Notes: generated by a model from the letters alone, not told the origin. Positions 41,418 through 52,897 are shown, numbered from the stretch's first letter. The stretch: 64,000 nucleotides of DNA from Leptidea sinapis (GCF_905404315.1 NC_066301.1:4340001-4404000), one strand, 5' to 3'. Numbers and translations are program-made.

Positions 41418-44400
41418 TCGTTTATATACTTGTGTAAAAATAGCCCTTTAAGATTACCGGTCGGTATGTGTCAACCCTTAATCTTCAAAGCGTCATCTAA
41501 TACTAAAAATACAAAAATCAATATACTTCACGAACCCAAGCTACCACACGACGAACACAAATGATACATTTCCTATTTCCCATCCATCTGGGATCCTGTT
41601 ATTTGATGGGTAAAAAGTCCGAAAATCGTTGTGTTATTTTCAAGTTTATTTATGCACATTGTGGTCACAATAAAGCAAACTTCAAGTTCAAAATCCCTAA
41701 AGCGCCTGCAACGATATTGATGGCAAAATGTCGCACCGCAGAATTTATTTCGCGAATTTAATAGACTCTAGTAAAATTTTTGTTTTCATCTGTAAGGAAG
41801 TCATATTCGTATATGACCGCTTTTTCAAGTTTGTAACTTATTACGTCTGCCCATCCTTAAACTACACCTACAGCCTTTAATGTAGTAGAAGTCATCATAT
41901 TATGTATATAAAAAATACTGCCTCGGGCGTGTGTACTAGGACAGATATAATTTTTACAGATTTCTGACTGGAATATGTGCGCAAATGCCGTGAGATAATG
42001 CGCTATTCTGTTTCGCCGAAGGCATCTAAGTGGAACAATGTTTGAGTGTTTGGGTCTGGAAACTAGACACAAAGATGCATTTCCGCATGACAGGGTCTGG
42101 TCTATTTAGGTTGACCGACATAAACAACCCAAGACTTATAAGTAAAAGTTCCCTTCAATGCCGATCTAAAAAAAGCACGTACCTTGCAGTGTTTACGCAA
42201 AAATCCCTGCAAATTGAACGTGTTTCAATTCAGTACTTTATGTATCATATTTCCATTGTCCCTGTATAGTAATGTCGAAAGTCGCCTGTGGTCTCACCTT
42301 TCATTAGTAATAGAAGCCGGTGTCCAAGGTTGACTATATTCACGGAAATTTGAACCTTGTTTAACATTTTTTTTAAAGATTTTACTGTAAGACTTCTGAA
42401 AGCGTATCATTTATCGTTGCGACGATGACCTTTGCATTTTTTATTTAACATATTATTAGGAAATAGAAACTTCGATCACAATTGCAGTAAAGTCGACTAT
42501 TTTGTATTGACGACATTGAGATATCGGAACTGATTTTGTTTTTGTATTAGCCATTTTAGAACCGTAACGAGATTCTAGACTATGATTAAGAATAGGTGTC
42601 TGACAAGTATAAATATTAAGTACGGCAATTTATATAATAGATATTATCTAGGATTTAAAAAGAAAATAACTATAAAATAGTAGTTTGTGAATAACACTTA
42701 TGATTTTTATTGTTCAAATAGTTATCATGTTTGACAATCTTATTTCATGGTGTTGAAATAATGTATTTAATGTATGATATATATTTATTGGGTTTTTGTA
42801 ATGTTTTTGTGGTATTTTAAAGTTTTTTATCCAACCATTAATAAATTTATGACTGTGAAGTTCCGAATGTACTTTCGGCTTCAGTTGTTTAATGTTTTAC
42901 GTATTTTATCCGCAGTATTGATATTATGCAGGGGGCATGACCTCATACTATTAAGTGAGCCCGATTCACGTCCTTTACTAGCCTGAATAAAGAATATGGA
43001 AAAAATACCTGATAATGTCTGCACTCTAATAATAATTAATTAAACGAAACATCCCACAATATTGTATATTGTTATAAAACAGATAACAAATTTAAAAACA
43101 TCGTAAGATTGTGTTGTGCCCATAGAGACGGCCCCGCCCGCGAGTGACAATCGGTAATTATGTCGGAATGTCCGTTGAACTCGACCGGATGTCAAAGTTA
43201 ACTGTGACTTGTGGCGTCATCTTTATAAATGTCATTTCTTGCAAATTAACGGCCTGGTTTTAGTAGCATTGTAATGCACTGTATAAATACAAAAAAAAAA
43301 CACTGGACAGGCTATTCCATATGTTTGACATCAAATTTTTTGTGCCTATTTGAAGCGCCACTCGTGAGCGTCCAGAGAACTAATTTTGACGTATACAATA
43401 CAAATGGCTACGAAAGAAGCGCATAGTACTCTGAAGTATTAATGCATTTTGAATTAATTTCGGTCGTTCTCCGTGTTATTTATACTTCAGGAATCAACGT
43501 AATAAAGTACAATTTTTTTTTGTACATAGTTTTCCTATCGATGTTTGTTTAGCTGAGGTCATCACTAGTACCGCAGACTCTCGCTACATCGCCATCAGCG
43601 CCAAAATGGCGAATATCAAACATTCACAAAAGCACTTTGACAGCCGCCAGTCCAGTGATAAATAGTAGAGGTCAGTGTTGTAATGTCAAGGCAATTATAT
43701 TTTGACAATTTTACTGGTCGTTAGTTTATGGGGCCGTCTGTGATTCGTCTGTTTCTTGTATTTATTGTATAGTAATTATTTTTTAGTTATACAGTCTTCG
43801 TGTAATCAACTAATTAAACTCCTTTTGGGATAAATGTGATAACTACCTATATACCTATAAGGTACTCTACCTATAAGGTACTCTACCTATCTTTTACAAA
43901 ATACGCGATTTTGCGTCATTATTCTTGTGAAAAGATATCTATTTAGCAAGTGAAACTGTTGACACATAATATAAATAAATAACTATAGGAACCAAGACGT
44001 TAGAGTATTCTATTTATAAAAATAGTTTTAATTTGTGCTGCGGCCATATTGTTGCGATAAGTCTGTATTCAAGTCATAAGTCGTCAAAAGTAGGTATATC
44101 TTACAACTTTTGAGCCGTATTTGTTTTGCTATTTCAAAGAAGTAAAACTTCTTACATGTCTACATAAGTACACACATATTTATATTATTTAAATATAAAT
44201 GACTAGATGAGTACCTAGATGGGGCTCTGTTTTTAGTGGCATCAACATCCCATTGAAGTGCTAATATGATCTGACCCTATAAAACATTTTTATATACGAA
44301 AAGAAATCGATGTTAAGATATATTAAATTTGGATGAAGGCAGTTTTTTCTGCAGGAAAATATTAACATATTAAACCTTTCAAAAATTGTACCTCAACTTA

Positions 44401-44693
44401 CGGAAAACTACTTTTAAACGAAGGAATCGATGTAAAAATCGTACTTGTATTAGTGGGTAGCGCGGGACGCGGACTGCCGTGGATAAGGCTTCAGGTCTGA
44501 AGGATACCTTTTGAATCAGTCCTGACCAATAACGTTATGTTGCGATTGTTACATGACCAATGAGCAATCAGTACTCCGCGCCCGCTAACGTTCAGTTGGT
44601 TCATTGCATTGTATGCATTGCATATATATACTTTTAGGAGTCTGCTGTGTTGTAAGGTCAGTGCATACGGAGGTCAATGACATACATTTTACA
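41418..44693. other. Long stretch without recognised genes
   Basis: 3.3 kb with no repeat A, LINE or SINE, unusual for this window. The frames 41561-41761, 42030-42269 and 42774-42986 show no domain. AGACGGCCCC at 43124-43133 and its complement GGGGCCGTCT at 43731-43740 could be ends of an unrecognised element. Confidence 0.4.
43858..43893. repeat. Two tandem copies of a 17-bp unit
   Basis: ATAAGGTACTCTACCT is repeated head to tail; a small local duplication. Confidence 0.85.
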
Positions 44694-44920
44694 CGTGGGA
44701 GGCTCCTTTGCATAGGAAGCTGTCTAGATTATGGGTACCACCAACGGCGCCTATTTCTGCTGTGAAGCAGTAATGTGTAAACATAACTATGTTTCAGTCT
44801 GAAGGGCGCCGTACCTAGTGCTGAGCGGCACTGCATTGTAATGTGCAAGCCGTATCGATTACAATCAGCTGACTCTGTTGCTGTCTTGCTCGTCTCGATT
44901 CCCTTATTTTTATAATAATA
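44694..44920 (+). mobile_element. Repeat A, copy 10, internal deletion
   Basis: It opens GTGGGAGGCTCCTTTGCATA and jumps from CCGTACCTAGTG straight to CTGAGCGGCACTGCATTG, losing about 100 bp including one hairpin arm. It ends CCCTTATTTTTATAATAATA. Confidence 0.88.
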
Positions 44921-45235
44921 ATAAATCACTATTACTTCGTAAAAGTATATCTGCAATAAGAAGAACTCACAATAAACTTGAACACCCACTTTTAAATCAA
45001 TAATTATAAATTCATCATTTTACAAGTTATTTTAATTACTATCTATGCAATCAAATACACCATAAGTACTAAAACTGTCCACTTATTTTCAATAAGCCAG
45101 TAACTAAAATCAAAGACCACATGATCAATAAACTTTATTAAAATAGGCTTTTCAATCGTCATTACAAATATTTAATTTAAATTACTGAATATTCGGAAAA
45201 GGCAGAAGTCTAATACAGAAGTTTAAAATAAATGA
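44921..45235. other. AT-rich spacer
   Basis: Nothing recognised. Confidence 0.4.
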
Positions 45236-45237
45236 GT

Positions 45238-45600
45238 ATTTTACAATAATTATAATATTCATAAAAAAAAATTGTATGGTGCTGCATCCAATATAAAATG
45301 AATCATGTTCATTAAAAAGCGTTTTAATTTTTTTGTATTTATATACATAACATAAAAAGCAATAAAAAATAAATTTCATAAATATAACTTATCGTATATT
45401 GGATGTATCAACATTTAGAACTTGAATTCATTGTTTATGTAAGAATACTTCGTGAACATGATGGTCGTGATTAATGTCATAATTATAGTAATACGATCAA
45501 GTATATACAATGATTTATAAACAATAACAGGTCGACCATGCACCACAAGCAGCGCTCGTTCATGAGTGAACCAGCCATCGTTCACGTCGCACATGCAATA
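45238..45600. repeat. Dispersed repeat W, copy 1
   Basis: Shares GGTGCTGCATCCAATAT, ATGGTCGTGATTA, TGTCATAATTA and ATAACAGGTCGAC in the same order with 50932-51245. The order suggests an old mobile element, but no terminal repeats or domain were found. Confidence 0.7.
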
Positions 45601-45934
45601 CCTATATATCTTCAATCTTTTAAATAAAGTATTGTATATCGTTGATCGCTATACATACATACTTATATATTACGCCCTGTATCTATATCTATAGGAATTA
45701 TACGTATACGGCCTTACAAACAACGGCATAAAGTTATAACCGCGAATAAACAAAGAAAATGCAAAATGTTTACAAATAGACATTTTTCTTACGATTAGTT
45801 TATTCGGACGAATAGCGTTTCCCGCGTTTATTTGCAAGGCTGTTTGTCATTCGGAAAACTTCAGAATTATCATTGTATGGACAGTGTTGTCAGTGAAATA
45901 GTCAACATGTTGCATATTCTTGGTTTATTCTCAG
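45601..45934. other. Spacer
   Basis: Nothing recognised until the LINE-like frame begins. Confidence 0.35.
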
Positions 45935-46245
45935 ATATGCTGAGATGGTTTGGACAGGTCGAGAGAATGAATGAAGAACGATTGACGAAGAAAGTGTATA
46001 AGGCCAGTGTGAATGAAAGTGTTGGAAGGGGTAGACCTAGGCGGACGTTTCAAGATCAAATCAGGGACGTCTTGAAAAAAGTCCAGGTCAAGAGTACCCT
46101 AAGCCGGAGAGCATGTATGAAAGGAATAATGAAAGTAGACGAAGCGAAACAAGTAGGTATGGATCGTAGCAAGCGGAAAGAAGTGGTCTCTGCTTCCCCC
46201 TACGGGAAAGTGGCGTGATTTTATGTATGTATGTATATATTCTCA
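45935..46245 (+). pseudogene. RTE-like LINE C-terminus with TGTA tail
   Basis: The frame reads DMLRWFGQVERMNEERLTKK, VYKASVNESVGRGRPRRTFQ, DQIRDVLKKVQVK and RRACMKGIMKVDEAKQVGMD, then a stop before a (TATG)n tail. The order WFGxxERM, RPRRxxxD, RRACM, VDEA is the post-RT region of an RTE-type retrotransposon family common in insects. The frame is open from 45832 to 46218, so this may be a young, 5'-truncated copy. Upstream residues from 45832 do not look like LINE protein. Confidence 0.82.
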
Positions 46246-46869
46246 GGTATTATTTTATACCAAGTTTATTTGTAAGGCCGTAAAACTTTAGGTGCCGTTC
46301 ATAAATAAGTAATTAATTCGTGACAGACTGAGTGGCACAATATATATTTTGTAACATACTTAAGAAATAGACACCTGTTTATGTTATTCCCTTAAAACAT
46401 TAATTATAGTTGCGATTAAAACAATTAGTTAAAGTATTTAAACAAGCTGTTAACACCGTTTCTACTTCCGACATTGATCTCAGTAACTTAACATTAAATG
46501 CTAATTAGAATTATTAGGGATACACAGTTAACGCGTCGGGTAATAATGATACAGGTAATGATTTGACGCACAGGATTTGATAATGAAGGGTTTAGCACCA
46601 AGGTTTATGCTAATTTGAATAATTGTGCATATATGTACATGTACAGAATTAATTTATATCGTCAGACTATGTAAATATTTTGTGCCGTGGAGCTGAAAAT
46701 ATGTGCACACATTATTGTGTTTCGGTATGATGGGCTGATTAAGGCTGGGGACCGAGCCGATGGGCTTGAGGAATCGAGTGGAGCTAGGTTCCCTCTCTCG
46801 CACAAGATCGCCATAGTTTTAATTCAGAATTAGAAGCAATTTGAATTAATTACAAACATTACTTCACTA
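46246..46869. other. Intergenic; a GC-richer block at 46730-46810
   Basis: The block with GGGGACCGAGCCGATGGGCT has no frame I recognise. Confidence 0.35.
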
Positions 46870-47345
46870 AAAGCCACCGCCTGCAACTTCATAAGGCGCA
46901 AATTCGGCCTCACATGGAGTACTGTTCTCACCTCTGGGCGGGTGCTCCCCAGTACCAGCTTCTTCCATTTGACCGCATACAACGAAGAGCGGCTCGAATC
47001 ATCGACGATCAAGTCATCTCCGATCGGCTTGATTCTCTAGCATTGCGTAGAGATGTGGGTTCTCTCTGCATCTTCTACCGCATTTATCACGGGGAGTGCT
47101 CAGAGGAGCTGTTCGGGTTGATTTCAGCGGCCGAATTCCACCATCGGACATTACATGCAAAGTACCATCCGCATCACGTAGACGTCTGGCATTCCACAAC
47201 CGCGCGTTTTGATCGAAATTTCTTGCCTCGCACAGCCACTTTGTGGAATCAACTACCGGCAGCGGTCTTCCCGAACAGATACGACTTAGGGACATTCAAG
47301 AAAAAAGCATACTCCCACCTTAAAGGCCGGCAACGCATTTCTTGA
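46870..47345 (+). pseudogene. LINE B ORF2 C-terminus, open frame
   Basis: A continuous frame: RPHMEYCSHLWAGAPQYQLL, FDRIQRRAARIIDDQVISDR, FYRIYHGECSEELFGLISAA, then RNFLPRTATLWNQLPAAVFP and AYSHLKGRQRIS with a stop at 47343-47345. It is the tail following the reverse transcriptase of a jockey/CR1-type LINE. No stops or shifts over 140 codons, so the insertion is young. It is 5'-truncated in front of RPHMEYC, so the enzyme domains are absent. The minus-strand frame here is a shadow. Confidence 0.92.
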
Positions 47346-47442
47346 CACACCTGTTGTTGCGGATGTCCATGGGCGGTTGCCTCACCTCTCCCCATCCCGT
47401 GAGCCTCTTGCCCGTTTGCCCCCTCTCATATAAAAAAAAATA
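47346..47442 (+). mobile_element. LINE B 3' UTR and A-tail
   Basis: GGATGTCCATGGGCGGTTGC, TTGCCCGTTTGCCCCCTCTC, then ATATAAAAAAAAA. The same UTR in reverse is at 51335-51462. Confidence 0.9.
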
Positions 47443-48802
47443 AAACATAATACAATTTTCTATACAAAACTAACAAACTTATGTCATGTTAAATAGTATT
47501 GGTGTACAATTAATAAATTTTCGTACAATTTTTATCTATATTGAATGATTAGCATGGCTCCAGCTGTAAAAGGTTTTTCGGTGAGTTTTTTTTTCCTACT
47601 GCCTATAAAAAAAAGAAATGTAATGAAAAAATTTATTTTCTTCTCATATTCTGCAGACATATAACTATTTATTGTAAAATGACGATGACGACGATAAAGA
47701 CGATGTTTTAAAAAAAATATATCTTTTATTCATTTTCTAATAAAATTAGAATATCATCTAAGAATTGTGGTAGTAGTATTATTATCTTGGTACCTTGCCC
47801 AACTAATGTCCCATATTATAGACATTGCATGTGCACAACAGCCTGCCGTCTGTTTGCTTAAAATACAATTCAATAATATTTAAGTGTTGCTTCCCTTTCT
47901 CTTCAAGAGCTGTATACTAAAATATAATCAAAATAAGTTTTTCAACTTATATATCTTGACTGAGTGCGTCCTTTTAGAAGCCATGAAGAATAATAAGCTG
48001 ACAGTTCTCATAGAGGGCTGCTGCTGACATCCTTGTACATTTCTATTCAATTGTTTAACCTCATTTACATAAATCGATTATAGTAATCAATGTTCCATTT
48101 TATTCGTCACTAAAACGAGAATAAAAATCGACTTTAAGATTTCTTTATAATTGTTGATATTTAATTTATTTTACTAACAACGAAGTTATGTTAATTGATT
48201 TATGTACTTTTATTGAATTGGTTTTGTGTTAAATTGATTAAACACATTCACATTAATCGATTCTATTACAAATTAGCCCAGAAATCCGTCTCCTTTTTAA
48301 TTTATTCAGAGCCTATAGAAACTATAGAAAATCAGGTTTAATGAAGCATAATATAGAGAGTTATTATAGTAAGGTCACTTGTTCCCCTTCAACTGTCAAC
48401 TTCGATATCAGTTGTTCGGAGCAGTCCCGACTCCTGACCTTCGGTTGGCCTTTCACTACACATACCTACTGCACTGGAATTAATTAGGGCATGCGTAGAC
48501 TTAACACGGTCTTTGTGACGCGTTGTTTACAACTTTTAGATATTTTTAAGGTTCTTTAGTCGAGAAATAGAATTAGTAAGAGAAATAGAAACGCTTATAG
48601 AATTACGGAGTTATATTTCTATCTGTGAAGACTTTTGTCTGAGGGACGCGAGGTTCTGGAAATTAATAATATTCAATATTTGCGAGAATAAATTCTACCA
48701 ATTTTTCAAAGGTAAATCTGCTAAATTAGAGCTTTGCTACCAGTTTTAACATAATATAAGGTTTTAAAATAATTGAATTTAGTTAGGATTTTCAAAAATG
48801 AA
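47443..48802. other. Intergenic, nothing recognised
   Basis: 1.36 kb of AT-rich DNA with a short (GAC/GAT) purine run at 47680-47705. No gene seen. Confidence 0.4.
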
Positions 48803-48862
48803 TCTTATTTACTTAGATTTAGGATTGGTCTCCGCAGCGCTTTTTTATTACGGCAATTTTTA
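48803..48862 (+). repeat. Repeat V left-end fragment
   Basis: TAGATTTAGGATTGGTCTCC and GCAGCGC match the left end of the element at 55359, followed by the same TTTTTTATTACGGCAA text. Confidence 0.65.
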
Positions 48863-49040
48863 ACCGACTTCATAAAGGAGGAGGTTCTCGATTCGATTAG
48901 TATTTTTTTATGTATGTATATACCCGATTACGCTGAGATTTATGATCAGATTTACATGATTCATCTTTAGTTTGTTGCGGAATGTCTCCTATAAAAGTTT
49001 GACATAATTTGGCCCAGTACTTTTCACTTTACGAACATTT
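48863..49040 (+). repeat. Repeat T end fragment
   Basis: TTTTAACCGACTTCATAAAG, GAGGAGGTTCTCGATTCGAT and a following TATGTATGTATATACC; joined directly to repeat V. Confidence 0.65.
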
Positions 49041-49659
49041 TTTATGAATATTTTTGTGTACGTGGATGATATAATTAGCGTTTGTGTACGGATTTTTTAG
49101 GACTTTTTATTTAGGTTGATTATATATTATTAAGTACTAACCCGTGTCCCGATAAGTGGGTGTTAGGCTACCTGTCATTCAAAGCTAACAAACGTTCTTC
49201 ACGATATTTCATTCTCACAAGAACGTGAAATAGAGTTTTAAACAGCATTTTTTCGGAGTCTATTGCTTTTTGCTGTTCCTATTTCTTGGGATCTATATTG
49301 TTCAAGTCGCGCAGCACCTTTTGTAGGCCTACCCATAGTTACTTAAAAAAAAAAAATATAATATATAAAAAGCAACGAAATCTTACTGTAGTTTACAGAA
49401 CAACCTATTGCAAATACTAAAAAGTAAAAAATAAAAAAACCAAGGTTTAAAAAAATTGACTTCAAAAACTGAAATGTATAAAATAACTTAATAAAGATTT
49501 AATTTAAAACGTTTCTTATGCAAACCTGACACCTTAAATGTAAATAACATACTACCTATTGACAAAAGATGCGGGCAGGTACCGACTTAGACCCCTATCA
49601 ATAGGTAGTATTTTATTAAAATTTATTTATTTTCATTTACACACGCGTACAATTATTTT
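49041..49659. other. Intergenic, nothing recognised
   Basis: AT-rich with A-runs near 49345-49370. The text ATAGGTAGTA recurs inverted (TACTACCTAT) at 49550 and 49602, bracketing GACAAAAGATGCGGG. Confidence 0.4.
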
Positions 49660-49745
49660 AAAGGGCTGCCAACGCCCTTGGGATACCTCTGGTATTGCAG
49701 AAGAATGTGGGCGGCGGTGATCACTTAACATCAGGTGACACGTAC
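49660..49745 (+). mobile_element. LINE B 3' end (host of a nested insertion), left part
   Basis: AAGGGCTGCCAACGCCCTTG, TGGGCGGCGGTGATCACTTA and GACACGTACCCTCGTTT is a plus-strand LINE B 3' end. It breaks off at CGTTT, and its missing end GTTTGTCCTCTCTTCCATAA reappears at 50500. Confidence 0.85.
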
Positions 49746-50499
49746 CCTCGTTTTTTTTTATGGAATAGGAGGACAAACGAGCGTACGGGTCACCTGTTGT
49801 TAAGTGATCACCGCCGCCCATACTCTCTTGCAACACCAGAGGAATCACAGGAGCGTTGCCGGCCTTTAAGGAAGGTGTACGCGCTTTTTTTGAAGGTACC
49901 CATGTCGTATCGTCCCGGAAACACCGCACAAGGAAGTTCATTCCACAGCTTTGTAGTACGTGGAAGAAAGCTCCTTGTAAACCGCACTGTGGAGGACCGC
50001 CACACATCCAAATGGTGAGGATGATATCCTAACTTGTGGCGTGTCGTGCGAAGGTGGAATTCGGCGGCAGGAATTAGGTAAAACAGCTCTTCGGAACACT
50101 CCCCGTGATAAATGCGGTAGAAGACACACAATGTAGCGACGTCTCTACGCAACGCCAAGTGATCCAGCCGTTCACAGAGTACTGGGTCCCCGACAATTCG
50201 CGCTGCTCTGCGTTGCACGCGGTCAAATGGATCGAGGTGATACTGGGGTGCGCCAGACCAGAGATGACAGCAATACTCCATGTGTGGCCGGACCTGCGCT
50301 TTGTACAGCGCTAGAATGTGGGCCGGCTTGAAGTATTGCCGTGCTCTATTAATGACGCCCAGTTTCTTTGAAGCCAATTTGGCTTTGCCCTCCAGATGGC
50401 CACGGAATTGGCAATCGCTCGAGATTTCGAGACCCAGTATTCCGATACTAGGCGAGGCTTTTAGGGAAGTGTTGTCGAAGAGCGGTGATGTTGATGACG
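49746..50499 (-). mobile_element. LINE B insertion, minus strand, nested
   Basis: A 5'-truncated LINE B of about 750 bp with its A-tail on the left (T-run at 49751-49758). CGTTT stands at both junctions. It splits a plus-strand LINE B 3' end into 49660-49745 and 50500-50524. Confidence 0.85.
49808..50490 (-). pseudogene. LINE B ORF2 C-terminus, longest open copy
   Basis: The minus frame is open from about 50490: FDNTSLKASPSIGILGLEIS, GHLEGKAKLASKKLGVINRA, QYFKPAHILALYKAQVRPHM, EYCCHLWSGAPQYHLDPFDR, VQRRAARIVGD, YRIYHGECSEELFYLIPAAE, TKLWNELPCAVFPGRYDMGT and FLKGRQRSCDSSGVAREYGR before the stop at 49808. This is the connection region and tail of a jockey/CR1-type reverse transcriptase. The catalytic palm lies further upstream and is absent. 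No stop in more than 220 codons indicates a recent insertion. Confidence 0.92.
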
Positions 50500-50524
50500 T
50501 TTGTCCTCTCTTCCATAAAAAAAT
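50500..50524 (+). mobile_element. LINE B 3' end, right part of split copy
   Basis: GTTTGTCCTCTCTTCCATAA followed by an A-run completes the copy at 49660-49745. Confidence 0.8.
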
Positions 50525-50693
50525 AAGTTTACAATGGGCAATAAATCCTTTTATCGAATTGCATTATGTTATTATGTTATTTGTATAAAACTACATTTTT
50601 TTAATTTAAACCTAGCTAGATCGATTTATCGCCCCCGATATCCCCTGTATACGAAATTTTATGAAAATCATTGGAGCCGTTTCCGAGATTCAG

Positions 50694-50726
<33 letters not shown>

Positions 50727-50931
50727 ACAAGAATTGCTCGTTTAAAGATATAAGATATGACAGGAAAACGAAGCAATGATGACAGTTAATTTAAAAACCG
50801 TGAAGTATCTGCACTCCAAGATATGTTCGGAAAAGTAGCTAAGTAGTAAGTAAGTAGCTAAGAGCTCGTGAAAAGAACATACAAGAAACTCAACGGCAAC
50901 TCTTTAGTAAAAAATTTTTTTTTTTTATATT
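50525..50931. other. Spacer with TA microsatellite
   Basis: A (TA)n run at 50697-50724. GCCCCCGATATCCCCTGTAT precedes it; no gene. Confidence 0.5.
50697..50724. repeat. (TA)n microsatellite
   Basis: About 14 TA units. Confidence 0.95.
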
Positions 50932-51245
50932 TTACAATGACCGTAATATACATAACAAATTAGTTTGTAAGGTGCTGCATCCAATATATGAATCGTGTTA
51001 GTTAGTTTTAAATATAAAATATTTCATTATAATGAATATATTAAGTATCTTACACAGGATGCATCGACCCTTAGAGCTTGAATTTATTGCTTGTGTAAGA
51101 TCCTTTTTGAGAAAGCATCCGCTTTGAGAACATTATGGTCGTGATTACTGTCATAATTAGTAATCGCATCCAAAAAATGCAATGTTTTATTAACAGCTAT
51201 AACAGGTCGACTTGACATGTGACCAATTAACGAGTCCCCATTTCG
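50932..51245. repeat. Dispersed repeat W, copy 2
   Basis: Same order of blocks as 45238-45600, with an extra CTTTTTGAGAAAGCATCCGC segment. Confidence 0.7.
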
Positions 51246-51334
51246 TACGACATAGGGGGTATGTAAAATCTTAGAAACGAATAAATTACTTAATGAATAT
51301 TAGGACGTGTCACAAAAAATACTTACACATATTA

Positions 51335-51462
51335 TTTTTTATATGAGGGGGTCATCCGGGCAAGAGGGAATGGAGAGGGAATACGTATTCGGAAGTGGTT
51401 AGGCACCGGATCCGGAAACGCATTCCGGAACACCGATCGTCAAGAGATGCAATACCGGTCTT
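51335..51462 (-). mobile_element. LINE B 3' UTR fragment, minus strand
   Basis: TTTTTATATGAGGGGGTCAT and AGAGATGCAATACCGGTCTT is the reverse of the 3' UTR at 47335-47442, with an expanded ACCGGATCCGGAAACGCATT middle. Confidence 0.65.
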
Positions 51463-51474
51463 TATCTATACTAG

Positions 51475-51724
51475 TCTATACTTAATATTATAAAGAGGAA
51501 ACATTTGATTGTTTGTTTGTTTGCATTTAATAGGCTCCGAAACTACTGAACCGATTTGAATAATTCTTTCACTGTTGGAAAGCTACATAATGTAGCTTTA
51601 TAGTAGCCCGAGAGTTATAGGCTATATTACATTTTCAAAAAATTAGGGATCTCTACTAAAAGTCCAGTAATGTAACCCAAGGTGTAAAAATATGTACGCG
51701 AACGACGTCGCGGGGTATCAGCTA
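51475..51724 (+). mobile_element. Short non-autonomous Helitron
   Basis: It starts TCTATACTTAATATTATAAA and ends GGGGTATCAGCTA. Near-identical internally to 10519-10754, but GCTACATAATGTAGCTTTAT carries a small palindromic insertion (GCTACATAATGTAGC). Confidence 0.85.
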
Positions 51725-51774
51725 TATAATATATGTTTGAAGATATAAAACAAACATTTAAAATTTGAGCTTCC

Positions 51775-51943
51775 GATTTCCGGGACGAAACGACATGGCT
51801 TCAAAAAAAGCGCGTAAGGTATCCTTAAAGGCCGCCAACATCTTGTGATTCCTCTGGTGTTGCAAGAGAATGTGGGCGGGGGTGATCACTTAACACCAGG
51901 TGACTCGTACGCTCCTTTGTCCATCTTTTCCAAAAAAAAGTAA
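51775..51943 (+). mobile_element. LINE B 3' end, plus strand
   Basis: TCCGGGACGAAACGACATGG, AAGCGCGTAAGGTATCCTTA and GGGGGTGATCACTTAACACC, ending TTTGTCCATCTTTTCCAAAA. Confidence 0.88.
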
Positions 51944-52044
51944 ATATAAATTTAAAAAATTTGTTCATGTAGAAATATAAAAAAATTGTGATTTTAATTA
52001 TGGATTCAATTACGGCTACATCGCGTACTACACGATAGCCCGTG

Positions 52045-52135
52045 TTGCTCAATGATCGCTTCGGAAAGAAATGGCGATCTTTGAGAGAAGAAACGGCGCA
52101 AAAAACTCTTCCAGTGTTCTTTTTTGCTCTGTTTT
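52045..52135 (-). mobile_element. LINE E 3' UTR fragment
   Basis: TGATCGCTTCGGAAAGAAAT and GGCGCAAAAAACTCTTCCAG in reverse match 37300-37390. Confidence 0.75.
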
Positions 52136-52747
52136 AAATGTTAATACTATCAAATTTTAACATTTTATTTTTTTTTGCGCACTTTTCTAATTCAGTTGGT
52201 GGTAAGCGGAAACTTCCATGGCGTCTTCCATGGTGTGAGCCTCATGTTTATCTTCTTATGTATCTTCGATTACAGCATGGTGTTTTCCATTTTGAGTTAA
52301 CAATAATAAATATAACACAGTAACTTCAAATCTAGAAGCAATTACTTTTTTTCTAAATACGCTTGCGAAATGATTATTTCTATAAAACTATGCTGTTGTA
52401 TAGAAAATTCCATTGACCTTGACTGAACAGTCATTACTATTACTTACGAAGCCGCTTATCATTTCTTATCAGTTGTCAGTTTTTATCAGAACATTCACGT
52501 GAATTTCACAGTCATGGTCAACGCGATTTTGATTACAGTTTTAACACATACTAAGCTTTATTGAGGGGTATATAGACTATTACTTAGAATAATAACATTC
52601 TCTCAACTTCCAGTACAACCAGTGCGCGAAATTTAATTGAAAAATTACTAACTGTGCACACGGACTAGTAAAAAAATAAGGACTCCGTGTCACCCTACAT
52701 ATATACAGTATAGCACCAAAACAAGCCGATTAACGTGTAAATACATT
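52136..52747. other. Intergenic, nothing recognised
   Basis: No supported feature. Confidence 0.4.
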
Positions 52748-52852
52748 GCCCCACGCACACACTTACACTACTACAGGCCGATAGGCGGGAGAATATGAGA
52801 ATTGTCATCGTCTCTGACAGATCAATTTGCGTCTCAATAAAATATTTTAAAA

Positions 52853-52897
52853 ATGACGTCGTGCGTTGTGAATAATTGTAAAAACGATACTATTTAA
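52853..52897 (+). pseudogene. THAP-like N-terminal peptide
   Basis: ATG opens MTSCVVNNCKNDTI then TAA. C-x4-C spacing as in the opening of a THAP finger; compare MPSCVVKKCKNDTI at 30857. Peptide differences are at three residues. Confidence 0.4.

Noticed and set aside
41857..42269. Overlapping frames on both strands
   Set aside because: Short, domain-free and not bounded by splice signals.
43124..43740. A DNA transposon bounded by AGACGGCCCC
   Set aside because: Only 10 bp mirror, flanks show no clear duplication, and no second copy was noticed; kept only as a remark.
49695..50018. Plus-strand frame across the nested LINE B insertion
   Set aside because: It is antisense to the true LINE B protein; similar antisense frames occur at other LINE B copies.
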